From positions 124,001 to 188,000 of the forward strand of contig CANMQO010000007.1 of the NCBI GenBank assembly GCA_947500055.1: 64,000 bases of DNA. The letters run 5' to 3'. This document shows, piece after piece, positions 25,457 to 34,772 of this stretch. The notes below the pieces were generated by a model. The model was given only the letters and a program-made list of their open reading frames with translations, had not been told where the DNA came from and ran no database searches. How positions within the stretch are numbered: position 1 is the stretch's first letter; the number at the start of each line of letters is the position of its first letter. Source of the stretch: an uncultured Paracoccaceae bacterium (lineage in GTDB: Bacteria > Pseudomonadota > Alphaproteobacteria > Rhodobacterales > Rhodobacteraceae). The translations under genes and the position numbers were made by a program.

Positions 25457-27556
25457 TCAGTTGTTACAGCTTGCGGCGGGGCCGCCCCCGGATCGTCCTG
25501 CAGAAAACCCGTTTATCGATCCGCTGATGCCGTAACTTGTTATTGGATCAACCGTACCGGAAGACGTGTACCTGCGCGAGGCGGAAACGTCGATGGTCAC
25601 GCATTCGTTCTGCCATTTCAAGCTCAGCCCGGTCCGTACAGGGCTGTCGGCAACAATGTCATAGCGGGCGTTCATCCCAAGTGTCCAAGCCTTGTTCAGT
25701 TGGAAATCGCCATCGAAGGTCCATTCTGACAAAGCGTTGGGCAGGTTCTCGTCCTGATCCTCGGACTGCCAGATATAGGCGGCGGAAAGTGCGACATCGC
25801 GATTTTTCCAACGGATCAGCCCGGCGGCACGGTTGATCTCGAACTGGTCATCAAGAAGTGCCCGTCCGTTCAGGACAAACCCGTCTGCGAACCGCATCTG
25901 ACCCGCGATCAGCCAGTCGGATTCCGCCCCGTCCAGCCCGGATGATGGCGTGAAACGCGTATCCGCATCCTGTCTATAGACCCGTCCGAAGGTCAGTCTG
26001 GAGTCGTTTCCGGTGCTGCCCACCCGCGTCCATGTAACACCCAGACCCGTGCGCGTGCCTGTTTCAACAGCATCATCGCCCGAAAAGCGCGACAGGCTGA
26101 ACAGATTGCCCTGATCGAACTCATTACGTGTGCTATCCTCAATCGGCGGGGTGCCGCCAAGAACCTCGGACGCCGCAAACTGTATCGTGGGTTCGATCAG
26201 ATGGGATGTGCCGGTCGGTGTGGTCAGTGCCCATGGCCAGCGCAGTGTTATCGCTGCTTCGGGGACGACACGCAGGTCGTTTTGTTCAAAGGCATCATCG
26301 TCGCGCACATCATAGAGATCGGCCCGCAAGCCGCCTTGCGCTGTTGCGACGATGCCGTCGCCGAAGACCCAGCTATGTTGCCACATCCCAAAGGCTCCGC
26401 CACGTGTCACATCCCGCCCTGTGTCGCCATTTTGATTGCTGTAGCGATACGCGGTGTCCAGCTCCGCACCGTAGCTGAGCGTGCCACCGGCCCTTGGGTT
26501 GATCCGGCCTTCATAGGACAGCTCGCCGACAATTGGTGGCAGGGAGGCGTTATCCTCGTCATCCCGCAGCGTCTGGTAATAGGTCAGATTGGCACGCATC
26601 ATGGTGCTATCTGTAACCCGCAGGATATCAATGGCGCTGTCCAGCCGGTCCTTGCTGGAGTAGCCGTAACTTTGCAGATAGGCTTGGTCGCTGGTTGCTT
26701 CGATATCGAAACGCAGCTGATAGCTGTCGGCAAATCTAAAGTTGCCATTGGCGAACAGATAAGAGCGGTTTTCGGTGATCAATGTGTCGTTGCTGAGCGC
26801 CCCTTTTACACGCACGTCCCCATTGGCAAAGGCCTGCCGGTAGATCAATTCCAGGGTCCGGGTTTCCGCCGAAAGATAGGGGGTCAATGTCACGTCTGCA
26901 TGATCCCCCAATGGAATGAAGTAAGGCAGTTTTACACCCGTTCCCAAGCGCGATGTGATCTGTTGTCTGGGGATCAGCAGCCCTGCCGCCCGTTTCAGGG
27001 AAGGGTCTGGCAATCGCATGCGCGGAATCCAGAAGAGCGGGACATCCCAGATATGGAAGGTTGCATTTTCAAAGTACAGCTGCCTTTCCAATTGGTCGTG
27101 GACCACCCGTTCGGCCCGGATGCTCCAAAGCGGGGCTTGTCCGTTGCAGGCGTTACATGAAGATGCCGTTGTTCGGTAAAGCTGGGTGTATCGTCCGTCC
27201 TGTCGATTGATCTGGTTTGCGGCGACCTGCAGTTTTTGATCGAGGACCAGACGCGCGCCTCGCAGGATGGCATTTTGGAACTGCGGGTCCAGATTGCCAC
27301 TGTCGGCGGTCATGATTGTGCCGTCCGTCGCCTCAATGACAATTGGTCCGGTGATGATCAGGCGGTCACTGGGCTGATCATAGATGATTTCTGCCGCGCG
27401 CAGGCTGTTGCCCTGATAGAAAACCTGAATGTCGCCGGTGGCGATGAGTTGTTTGTCCTCATTGACCGTCACGCTATCCGCCACAAGGGAAGCCGCCCCT
27501 TGTGACAGGGCCATTCCGGGTAACAACATCAACAGGATATAGGTCAAGAACCGCAT
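25457..27556 (-). CDS. lptD: LPS-assembly outer-membrane protein LptD
   Basis: 699 residues, signal peptide ending near GMALSQG, then the periplasmic beta-jellyroll (OstA-like; DKQLIATGDIQVFYQGNSL) and a C-terminal 26-strand barrel domain. LptD with LptE inserts LPS into the outer leaflet. The CNACNG motif and a late Cys (SCNN at the end) may form the inter-domain disulfides required for function. Overlaps lptG by one base and precedes surA. Confidence 0.94.
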   Translation of the reverse strand: MRFLTYILLMLLPGMALSQGAASLVADSVTVNEDKQLIATGDIQVFYQGNSLRAAEIIYDQPSDRLIITGPIVIEATDGTIMTADSGNLDPQFQNAILRGARLVLDQKLQVAANQINRQDGRYTQLYRTTASSCNACNGQAPLWSIRAERVVHDQLERQLYFENATFHIWDVPLFWIPRMRLPDPSLKRAAGLLIPRQQITSRLGTGVKLPYFIPLGDHADVTLTPYLSAETRTLELIYRQAFANGDVRVKGALSNDTLITENRSYLFANGNFRFADSYQLRFDIEATSDQAYLQSYGYSSKDRLDSAIDILRVTDSTMMRANLTYYQTLRDDEDNASLPPIVGELSYEGRINPRAGGTLSYGAELDTAYRYSNQNGDTGRDVTRGGAFGMWQHSWVFGDGIVATAQGGLRADLYDVRDDDAFEQNDLRVVPEAAITLRWPWALTTPTGTSHLIEPTIQFAASEVLGGTPPIEDSTRNEFDQGNLFSLSRFSGDDAVETGTRTGLGVTWTRVGSTGNDSRLTFGRVYRQDADTRFTPSSGLDGAESDWLIAGQMRFADGFVLNGRALLDDQFEINRAAGLIRWKNRDVALSAAYIWQSEDQDENLPNALSEWTFDGDFQLNKAWTLGMNARYDIVADSPVRTGLSLKWQNECVTIDVSASRRYTSSGTVDPITSYGISGSINGFSAGRSGGGPAASCNN

Positions 27557-28650
27557 CAGCCGTCCTCGTTATGCAGAAGAAACCCAAGAGACAGCCCGAT
27601 GGCCGCGAAGGGTGGCGCCCATGCGGCCAGCAACGGCGGAAGCTGCCCGTTTTCGCCAAGGACAAGGGCGAAGTTTCGAATGAAATAGATGATGAAAGCC
27701 AGCAGAATTGCGGAAATTACCATCAGCCCGGTGCGCCCCCCCCGTTGGTGCCGCAGCGTAAAGCTGGCCGCTATCATCACCATGGACACCAGAAATATCG
27801 GCAAAGCCAGTTCCGTATGCAACCAGACCAAATGTCGTTGCGCCGAAAATCCTGCATTGCGCAGGCGGTTGATGAAGGCAGGCAGTTCCCAGATCGGGAT
27901 GGATGAAGGTGTACCAAAGCTGTTCCTGATTTGGTCGGGCGTCAGGGTCGATGGGATGCGCATTTCTTCATGAAATGTGGCGGAGGCTTCTGGCGTGTTG
28001 TCGCCCTCGAAAATCCACTTCTTGCCCTTGCTGATATTCCATGCCCCTTCGACAAGCTGGGCGCTGGCGGCATCAACACGTTCCGTTGGTCCATCGCCTG
28101 GCGCGAATGTGATGAAGGTCACCTGTGACAGCCTCGTGCCATCGAGATTGGCAGTTTGGGCCCTGATGACTGTCTGCCCCTCGGGTGTGCCTTGCCGTAA
28201 CCACAGCCCTGAATCCGCAATCGACAGGACGGAGCCTTCACCGCGCAGCGCATTGCTGCGCGTTTCGAATTGTTTGGACGTGGCAGCAACGATTGGGTTG
28301 AAAACGGCAATGGCAAGGATGCCAATCGTCAGCGCCACGGCGAGCGGGGCCAGCAATGCCCGCAGGGCAGAACGGCCCGCGGCCCGCGTGACCACCATTT
28401 CCGACGATCTTGCCAGCCCCAAGAAAAGTGCGATGGCGGCAAGGATCATGATCAAAGGCATGATCCGGTAAAGTGCCTCTGGCACGTTGAGCATTGTCAG
28501 GGTCAGAATATCGATGAAACTTGCATCAACCCGGGCAAAGCGCCGCAACTGCTCGACCAGATCAAGAAAGACCATGATCAACAGGAAGACCGCAAAGATT
28601 CCCATAAATATCATCAGGAAGCGTCGGGCGAAATAACGGTGCAGGATCAT
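27556..28650 (-). CDS. lptG: LPS export ABC transporter permease LptG
   Basis: 364 residues from MILHRYFARRFLMIF, with the YjgP/YjgQ layout: transmembrane helices in the first 105 residues (MGIFAVFLLIMVFLDLVEQLRRF), a periplasmic jellyroll (ADSGLWLRQ and following), and three C-terminal helices. LptB2FG drives LPS off the inner membrane. Start overlaps the lptF stop (ATGA). A longer frame to 28767 runs into lptF and is rejected. Confidence 0.93.
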   Translation of the reverse strand: MILHRYFARRFLMIFMGIFAVFLLIMVFLDLVEQLRRFARVDASFIDILTLTMLNVPEALYRIMPLIMILAAIALFLGLARSSEMVVTRAAGRSALRALLAPLAVALTIGILAIAVFNPIVAATSKQFETRSNALRGEGSVLSIADSGLWLRQGTPEGQTVIRAQTANLDGTRLSQVTFITFAPGDGPTERVDAASAQLVEGAWNISKGKKWIFEGDNTPEASATFHEEMRIPSTLTPDQIRNSFGTPSSIPIWELPAFINRLRNAGFSAQRHLVWLHTELALPIFLVSMVMIAASFTLRHQRGGRTGLMVISAILLAFIIYFIRNFALVLGENGQLPPLLAAWAPPFAAIGLSLGFLLHNEDG

Positions 28651-29777
28651 GTTGCTAACGGATCCCCGGTCCTGCGTTTGAACAGATAAGGCCGCCCGGC
28701 CGCGAAGAGCAGGCACCATATGATGAAAAAACCGGCGATGCTGGGCAGATAAGTTGCGAACCACCAATTCTCGTTCGATCGCGCCATATTCAGCCCTGCC
28801 GTTTCCATCGCTTTGACAAGGACGATCAGCAGGATTGCCGCCACGATTTGGCGCCAGACACCAAAACGGCTGTAACCGCCGACGAGCAAAGTTGCAAAGC
28901 CCAAAAGTGCTGCGACGGTACCAAGGATCGACTGGCTGAACCTGTCATGACCACGCGATTTCAACCGCGCCGCAGAATTGCGCGTCTCTGCGATCAGTGC
29001 GGGTGTCGGGTTCAACAATTCCCACGTAGAGATTTCGCGGGCATGCCGACCAGTGCGTTCGCTTTGGCCGACAAGGGTGCCAATATTATAGGCAAAATCC
29101 GTAAAGGATGTGGTGAACAGCCGTTGATCTTCGGTCCGTAAGGTCTGGGCCATACCGTCGATCATCACCAATTGGGTCTGTCCCGCATCGCGCACCAGAA
29201 ATGCCTTGGCGGCTGTATAAGTTGCCTGTTCAGCGGGGTCGCGCGTATCTGCGACAAAGATATCCAGCAGCTCGCCTGATGTGCTGATCTCACGGATATA
29301 GACCGTCAGATTTGGCATGGGTTCGATGAACTGGCCCTCAACCAGCAGGCGGGCGGTGGCGTTTTGGGCTATGTCGTCTTCCCGTTCTGCCAGCCGTGCT
29401 GCGCTGAGCGGGATCAGAAAATGCATCAGGATCGACATTAACAGCGCCACGATCAGCCCAAAATACAGCACCGGGCGGGCCATCCGGAAGGCTGAGTATC
29501 CGGTGGCCTGAACGACAACCAGCTCTGATTCCGTCGTCATCCGGTTGGTGACGTAAACAGAGGCTGCAAAGGCAGAAAGGGGCAGGGCAAGCCGAATGAC
29601 GGTGGGCAGGGTCAGTGCGGTGAATTCGAGGAATACCCCGGCTGATTGACCATCAGCAATCAGTTGATCAAACAGCACAACGGCCCGGTTGATCCAGTAG
29701 ATCAGCACGAGTACCAAACTGAAAAAGCCAAACAGCATCATCAGTTGCGACAGCATATACCTGTCAAATCTTGCCAA
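28647..29777 (-). CDS. lptF: LPS export ABC transporter permease LptF
   Basis: 376 residues; YjgP/YjgQ family with N-terminal helices (QLMMLFGFFSLVLVLIYWINRAV), a soluble middle domain and three C-terminal helices. The preferred start is a TTG at 29777 (MARFDRYMLSQ) with AAGGA seven bases upstream; the first in-frame ATG would remove the conserved opening ARFDRY. First gene of the lptF-lptG-lptD-surA-pdxA-rsmA run. The shared promoter region with pepA contains a long inverted repeat. Confidence 0.92.
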   Translation of the reverse strand: MARFDRYMLSQLMMLFGFFSLVLVLIYWINRAVVLFDQLIADGQSAGVFLEFTALTLPTVIRLALPLSAFAASVYVTNRMTTESELVVVQATGYSAFRMARPVLYFGLIVALLMSILMHFLIPLSAARLAEREDDIAQNATARLLVEGQFIEPMPNLTVYIREISTSGELLDIFVADTRDPAEQATYTAAKAFLVRDAGQTQLVMIDGMAQTLRTEDQRLFTTSFTDFAYNIGTLVGQSERTGRHAREISTWELLNPTPALIAETRNSAARLKSRGHDRFSQSILGTVAALLGFATLLVGGYSRFGVWRQIVAAILLIVLVKAMETAGLNMARSNENWWFATYLPSIAGFFIIWCLLFAAGRPYLFKRRTGDPLAT

Positions 29778-30183
29778 TGATGCGTCCTTTGCCGAAATGC
29801 GCGCCTGATTTGCTGCAAACTAGCCCATTGGTCCGGCGGATTGAACAGCTAACTGGTCAAGTTGGCGCGCGCGGGCTACCAATTGCGCCAGGCGGCATCT
29901 GCATTTGGATAACACCACCGGCGCGAGACAGATTTTGACGCTGACAAGTCGATTTGACCGCAGCGATGTGGTTCATCGGAAGGGCAAATTGGCGCCGGTC
30001 AGAGGTGAAATCTGCCGCGTCCCGGAGTGATTTCGCCAAAATTGCCCATTTCTGCGTCAAAAGAGCTTGAATTAGCCCGCTAGTCCTGCGCTCTGTTTCC
30101 TTGAACTGCGCAATTTTGACTGAAATCGGTGGCGTGATCCAAATGCAGACGCCGCCTCGCATGATTTACCTACAGGAGCTACC
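29778..30183. other. Divergent lptF/pepA promoter region
   Basis: A 406-bp gap with no credible gene; it should hold promoters for both divergent operons. Its main structure is the inverted repeat described separately (29891-30156). The pepA ribosome site AGGAG is at about 30174-30178. Confidence 0.6.
29891..30156. repeat. Long inverted repeat in the lptF-pepA intergenic region
   Basis: Arms of 30 bp at 29891-29920 and 30127-30156 are reverse complements with 27 of 30 matches, separated by 206 bp. The shared core reads TCTGCATTTGGAT. The right arm ends 27 bp before the pepA start codon. It could be a pair of regulator sites or the ends of a small non-autonomous mobile element; no target duplication was found by eye. 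Confidence 0.75.
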
Positions 30184-31653
30184 ATGCCAATGCCCATCGA
30201 AATACACTTCAAAGACGTCGATCTTGATCTGGTCGCTGAGACCGGAGGCAAGGTTGTCGTCTTTGTGGGCGACAACGGCAGATTGGATGCGGGCGCCCGT
30301 CGGGTCAACCGACTGACACGCAAGGCGCTCGCCCGTTTTGTAGAGAGCGAGGCGTTCGCGAAATTGTCCCCCGGCGACGTCCGCCCAATGGCCTATCCCG
30401 CAGGAATGGCGGCGGTGGCCGTTCTGGTGGTCAAGCTGGACAAACGTCCCTCCGTTCAGGAGGCCCGAAAGGCAGGTGCCCAACTGGCAAAACAATTGGG
30501 TGAAGACGACCTTTTGGTCTTGGCTGGAACTTTGGGACGTCCCGATGAAATTGCCCTTGGTCTGGCCTTGCGCGCCTATGAATTCGATACACACAAGACC
30601 GGCAAGAAATCCCAAAGCGGCAGTGCCACCTTTATGGTGTCTGCGCCCGAGGAAGTGGCCAAATCCGCCAGGTCCAACGCGGCAATTGCCGAAGGCGTTT
30701 TCTTTACCCGTGATCTGACAAATGAACCTGCAAACGTTTTGACAACCGATGACTTTGCGGCCCGGCTGGCGGCGATGCAGGAGATCGGTCTGGATGTGGA
30801 AATTCTGGATGAGGACGCACTGACCAAGCTGTGTATGCGCACGCTGCTGAGCGTGGGGCAGGGCTCAGACAGCCCAACAAAAGTCGTTGTGATGTCGTGG
30901 AACGGCGGTAAGAAGGGCGATGCCCCGTTTGCGCTGGTTGGCAAAGGTGTCGTTTTTGATACTGGCGGCATCAGCCTCAAGCAGGCGGCCGGTATGGAAG
31001 AGATGACGATGGATATGGGCGGTGCCGGTGTCGTGGCGGGCGTTATGCGCACATTGGCCCTGCGCAAGGCCAAGGCCAATGTGGTCGGACTGGTTGGTCT
31101 GGTTGAAAACATGCCATCAGGCTCTGCCACGCGCCCCGGTGATGTTGTCAAATCGATGAAGGGCGACACGGTTGAGATTATCAATACTGATGCCGAAGGC
31201 CGTTTGGTGCTGGCTGATGTGATGTGGTACGCGCAAGAGCGTTTCAAGCCGTCGGGCATGATCAATCTGGCCACTTTGACCGGCGCAATTCTGGTTGCCC
31301 TGGGTCACGAGAATGCGGGCGTCTTTTCCAATTCGGACGACTTGAGCAAGGCCCTGATCAAATCCGCTGAAGCGGAGGGCGAGGGCGCCTGGCGCCTGCC
31401 ATTGGCCCCGGCCTATGACGCCTTGCTGAAGTCAAAGGTTGCCGACATGAAAAATGTCGGTGGACGCCATGCCGGTTCCATCACGGCTGCGCAGTTTCTG
31501 CAGCGTTTTGTGAAAGATGATGTGCCCTGGTGTCACGTGGACATTGCGGGCGTGGCGAGTACAAAGACCGAGACCGCATATGCCCCCGCCGGAGCGACCG
31601 GCTGGGGTGTGATGGCGTTGAACCGGCTGATTGCAGATAAATACGAGGCTTAG
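30184..31653 (+). CDS. pepA: Leucyl aminopeptidase (M17)
   Basis: 489 residues, usual PepA length. The C-terminal catalytic domain shows the M17 signature NTDAEGRLVLADVM, the metal Lys and Asp region GKGVVFDTGGISLK, and the bicarbonate-site Arg in EGRL. It removes N-terminal residues from peptides; E. coli PepA also binds DNA. Starts at the ATG after AGGAG. holC begins directly after its stop, a pairing common in proteobacteria. Confidence 0.95.
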   Translation: MPMPIEIHFKDVDLDLVAETGGKVVVFVGDNGRLDAGARRVNRLTRKALARFVESEAFAKLSPGDVRPMAYPAGMAAVAVLVVKLDKRPSVQEARKAGAQLAKQLGEDDLLVLAGTLGRPDEIALGLALRAYEFDTHKTGKKSQSGSATFMVSAPEEVAKSARSNAAIAEGVFFTRDLTNEPANVLTTDDFAARLAAMQEIGLDVEILDEDALTKLCMRTLLSVGQGSDSPTKVVVMSWNGGKKGDAPFALVGKGVVFDTGGISLKQAAGMEEMTMDMGGAGVVAGVMRTLALRKAKANVVGLVGLVENMPSGSATRPGDVVKSMKGDTVEIINTDAEGRLVLADVMWYAQERFKPSGMINLATLTGAILVALGHENAGVFSNSDDLSKALIKSAEAEGEGAWRLPLAPAYDALLKSKVADMKNVGGRHAGSITAAQFLQRFVKDDVPWCHVDIAGVASTKTETAYAPAGATGWGVMALNRLIADKYEA

Positions 31654-32106
31654 GTGGGCGCTGCATTTTTCTATCACCTGACCGATAGCCCGCTTGAGGC
31701 AACCTTGCCGATGTTGATCGGCAAGGCGCGGGGGGCAGGCTGGCGCGTGTTGGTGCGGGGGCGTGACGCGGTTTTGTTGAAGCGGCTGGATGACGTGCTC
31801 TGGCAGGGGCCGGATGACGGGTTCACACCACATGGCATGGCGGGCGGGCCGCATGATGCCGACCAGCCTGTCCTGTTGGGCGAAGGGTCAAGCGATGGGT
31901 TTGCCTGCGTGATGAGTGTTGGCGGCGCAGATGTGACTGCCGATGAGGTCACATCGCTTGAGCGGGTTTGCATTCTGTTTGACGGCCATGACGGCGATGC
32001 ATTGCAGCAGGCCCGTGGCCAGTGGAAAACGCTGACTGATGCGGACTGTTCAGCGCAATACTGGGCACAAGAGGGCGGCCGCTGGGTGATGAAAGCCGAG
32101 AAGTAG
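31654..32106 (+). CDS. holC: DNA polymerase III, chi subunit
   Basis: 150 residues with a GTG start directly abutting the pepA TAG. The HolC fold is recognisable in AFFYHLTDSPLEATLPMLIGKARGAGWRVLVR, then LLKRLDDVLWQ and the C-terminal ARGQWKTLTDADCSAQYWAQEGGRW. Chi links the clamp loader to SSB. Confidence 0.92.
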   Translation: MGAAFFYHLTDSPLEATLPMLIGKARGAGWRVLVRGRDAVLLKRLDDVLWQGPDDGFTPHGMAGGPHDADQPVLLGEGSSDGFACVMSVGGADVTADEVTSLERVCILFDGHDGDALQQARGQWKTLTDADCSAQYWAQEGGRWVMKAEK

Positions 32107-32111
32107 TTGCC

Positions 32112-32630
32112 TTAACCTGTTACATGAACGGCTACTTCCAAATCAGCGTACCACGCGTGAATTGCGTCGACTGACGGGCTGAGCTGCACGGCATCCGCAC
32201 CAACAAACCCCTCCAGTGCAGCAAGGTTCAATGGGTTCACGCCGATCAGCACGGGGACATCCCGCGCAATTGCTTCGGCGATGACACTGCGAAAGCCCCG
32301 CCCATCAGCTTCGTGTTTGCCGAATTTATTGACGATCAGAAGGTCGGCACCTTTCGCCAATTGCCCCGAGACCAGCCCGACAGCGTTTTCCAGCGCAGAC
32401 GGATCCAACCGGCACCCTTTTGACGCCGTTCCCAGGCTTTGCGATATGCGTATTGTCGGCCCGTCGGGAAGGACCTTCACGTCCATGTCGCAAGGGCCGT
32501 GGGCGCTTTCTGTATTGATTTGCACCGTGCCACAGCATCTCACGCCGCGTGCCGCAAGGATTTCGGCCAGACGAAACAAAAGAAGGTCGGTATCGCCGCG
32601 ACCGGGTGCCATTGTGTATGCGATGTTCAT
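32112..32630 (-). CDS. DUF2478 protein, probable NTPase linked to molybdenum genes
   Basis: 172 residues from MNIAYTMAPGRG (the frame continues to a TTG at 32648 overlapping moeA). DUF2478 is described as a family found with molybdenum transport and cofactor genes; the N-terminal GRGDTDLLLFRLAEIL replaces a Walker-like loop, and a later IVNKFGKHEADGRGFRSVI matches its conserved block. It lies 18 bp after moeA at the end of the nitrate reductase cluster, consistent with a role in Mo supply. No activity is established. Confidence 0.72.
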   Translation of the reverse strand: MNIAYTMAPGRGDTDLLLFRLAEILAARGVRCCGTVQINTESAHGPCDMDVKVLPDGPTIRISQSLGTASKGCRLDPSALENAVGLVSGQLAKGADLLIVNKFGKHEADGRGFRSVIAEAIARDVPVLIGVNPLNLAALEGFVGADAVQLSPSVDAIHAWYADLEVAVHVTG

Positions 32631-32648
32631 GTGTATGGGCCTTTGCAA

Positions 32649-33917
32649 TCAGAATGGAAGAAACTCGACCAGCGCGCCGCGCGGCAGGGTTTCGGCGGTC
32701 GAGGGAATGAAAAGAAGCCCGTCCATGTCGGGCAGTGAGGCAACACGCCCGGAATGCGTTGCATCTGAGCAATTTGCAACCTCGCGCCCGAGGTGATCAA
32801 AGCCTGACAAGCGGGCAAGCCGCAGTTCACAACGCCCCGGTTTGTGATGCAGCGCGGATGAGAGAACCACATGCCGCCGCGCCGCCCCAATCTGGGTTTG
32901 CCCTGTCAGCGCGTCGCATAGCGCCCGACCAAAGAGCTGCCAGGTCACGAAGGCGGATAAAGGGTTTCCCGGAAACCCCAGCCAGAAGGCTTTGCCGATC
33001 TTGCCAAATGAAACAGGCTTGCCTGGCTTCATCGCGACGCCGCTGAATATCATGGATGCGTTCAGATCGTTCAGGGCGGGTTTGACGTGGTGCTCTTCCC
33101 CGACAGAGATGCCACCGGTTGTGATCACGAGGTCGTTTCTGTCTGCGAGTTCGGCCAATTGCATGCGCAAACCCAAGCGTGTGTCAGCCGCGCAATGGCA
33201 TTCCGCAACTGCAGCGGCAGGTGATGTGACGGCTGCGAACAACATCGCTGTGTTGGCGTCCCAGATCCCTGCGGTGCCGCGCGGCTGTCCGGGATCGCAC
33301 AGCTCGTCACCCGTAATCAGAAGGGCGACCCGCAGGCGACGTTGAACGGATAATGTGGCATGCCCGGCGGCCGCGCATGCAGCAATATCGCGCCCGGTTA
33401 GCTGCCGGCCGGCGGGCACGATGATCTTTCCCTTGGTCATGTCCTCGCCAGCGGCGCGGATATGCGTGCGCGGTGCGACCTTTCGATCAATGATAATGCC
33501 GTATGCGCCGCGCCGCACGTCTTCTTGCATCACAACGGCATTGGCCCCTTCCGGGATCGGCGCCCCGGTAAAGATCTGAATGGCCGTTCCAGGTAATTGC
33601 GGGAGCTGTCGGGATTGCCCGGCTGCAACGCGATCTTCTATGGCCAGTTCCCATGGGCCATCGCCGCGCAAATCCCCAGTGTTGATCGCGTAGCCATCCA
33701 TTGCAGCATTGGCGAATGGTGGCACCATGCCCAGCGCCCGGACCGGCTCGCACAAGACGCGGCCAGTGGCATCGCTTAAGGCGCATTCCTCTACCTCTTG
33801 GACAGGCAGCGCGTTTCGCTGGATACGCGCCAAGGCGTCATCGATACTGACAAGACCTTTGCCACTGCGTGCGTCGCAGCCACAGCTTTGGCTTTTGATT
33901 GGTTGGACGATGGTCAT
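32649..33917 (-). CDS. moeA: Molybdopterin molybdotransferase MoeA
   Basis: 422 residues from MTIVQPIKSQSCGC, with GGAGAGAAG just upstream; the 70-residue extension is rejected. MoeA inserts molybdate into adenylylated molybdopterin. Signatures are PPFANAAMDGYAI, IFTGAPIPEGANAVVMQED, TGDEL, and the C-terminal GISVGEEHHV and KPGKPVSFGKIGKAFWLGFPGNPLSAFV. It supplies the cofactor for the adjacent NarGHI. Gene symbol by family; a second moeA elsewhere is likely. Confidence 0.92.
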   Translation of the reverse strand: MTIVQPIKSQSCGCDARSGKGLVSIDDALARIQRNALPVQEVEECALSDATGRVLCEPVRALGMVPPFANAAMDGYAINTGDLRGDGPWELAIEDRVAAGQSRQLPQLPGTAIQIFTGAPIPEGANAVVMQEDVRRGAYGIIIDRKVAPRTHIRAAGEDMTKGKIIVPAGRQLTGRDIAACAAAGHATLSVQRRLRVALLITGDELCDPGQPRGTAGIWDANTAMLFAAVTSPAAAVAECHCAADTRLGLRMQLAELADRNDLVITTGGISVGEEHHVKPALNDLNASMIFSGVAMKPGKPVSFGKIGKAFWLGFPGNPLSAFVTWQLFGRALCDALTGQTQIGAARRHVVLSSALHHKPGRCELRLARLSGFDHLGREVANCSDATHSGRVASLPDMDGLLFIPSTAETLPRGALVEFLPF

Positions 33918-33978
33918 GGTCTTCTCTCCGGTTCCCGGTTCCGATGCCCCGTTTGGTTCCCTATTCGCTGCCTGTTGA

Positions 33979-34767
33979 TCAGAGGTCTGCGCCCGTGATG
34001 TCAGCGCAGGCCACGAGCCTGTCAACGAATTGGCGGGCCTGACGAACCCAAGCGGCCTTTTCCATCGCATCTGCGATCTTGGGTTTGACCGTCTCAAAGG
34101 GCAGGACTGCGCCCAAGGCCACGGCATTCATGCGGATGATGTGCCAGCCGTGACGGGTGAGGACGGGTTTTGGGGTCAGTTCGCCCTCTTTCAGGTCGCG
34201 CAGGACAGCCTCAAATTCCGGTACGGTGTCACCCGGGCCAAGCTGGCCCAATGCCCCGCCCGATGCTTTGGACCCGCAATCGCTTTCCCGCATGGCATGG
34301 GACGCAAAGCTCCCCGGATTTGCCAGAATCTGTTTCGCCGAGTTCTCAGCCCGCTGCTGCGCCTTCTTCCGGGCTTCGCTATCCCTTGGGTCGCAGGCGC
34401 ACAGGATGTGCGACACCTCCCACAGTGGTGGCGCGCGGAACCGTGTCGGATCCTTTGCCCATTCGGCATGGATCGCGTCATCATCTGGCCGTGGCACATC
34501 AACCGCCACTTCAAGAAGCGTCCTGATCTGGGCCTCGTCATCTGTTTCATGGCGGCCCGGCCCCAGCTCTTGCCGATCAGGTGTCAGGTTGCGGGCCTCG
34601 GCCTCCTGCACCAGCAATGTGCGGATCGCGACCGCGTTTGCAGCCTTGCGCCACGCGATGCCCGGTTTGCCGGCCGGTGCATCGTGGTTCTGGGTTTCGG
34701 CTGCGACCGCAGTATGGGGCACCGTTTGGCCGTTGACGATCAGGTCAGGAAAAAGCGCTGCATGCAT
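33979..34767 (-). CDS. Parvulin-type peptidyl-prolyl isomerase of the nar cluster
   Basis: 262 residues from MHAALFPDLIVNGQTVPHT with GGAG nine bases upstream. The parvulin domain is seen in EVSHILCACDPRDSEARKKAQQRAE, GGALGQLGPGDTVPEFEAVL and PKPVLTRHGWHIIRMN. No signal peptide, so it is probably cytoplasmic (NifM-like). Such a gene follows narI in several denitrifying proteobacteria, and it may help fold or mature nitrate reductase; that role is inferred. It lies 5 bp after narI. Confidence 0.85.
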   Translation of the reverse strand: MHAALFPDLIVNGQTVPHTAVAAETQNHDAPAGKPGIAWRKAANAVAIRTLLVQEAEARNLTPDRQELGPGRHETDDEAQIRTLLEVAVDVPRPDDDAIHAEWAKDPTRFRAPPLWEVSHILCACDPRDSEARKKAQQRAENSAKQILANPGSFASHAMRESDCGSKASGGALGQLGPGDTVPEFEAVLRDLKEGELTPKPVLTRHGWHIIRMNAVALGAVLPFETVKPKIADAMEKAAWVRQARQFVDRLVACADITGADL

Positions 34768-34772
34768 CTGAT

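Noticed and set aside
33918-34127. 70-residue N-terminal extension of MoeA
   Set aside because: Would overlap the isomerase gene on the same strand; a proper ribosome site precedes the 33917 ATG.
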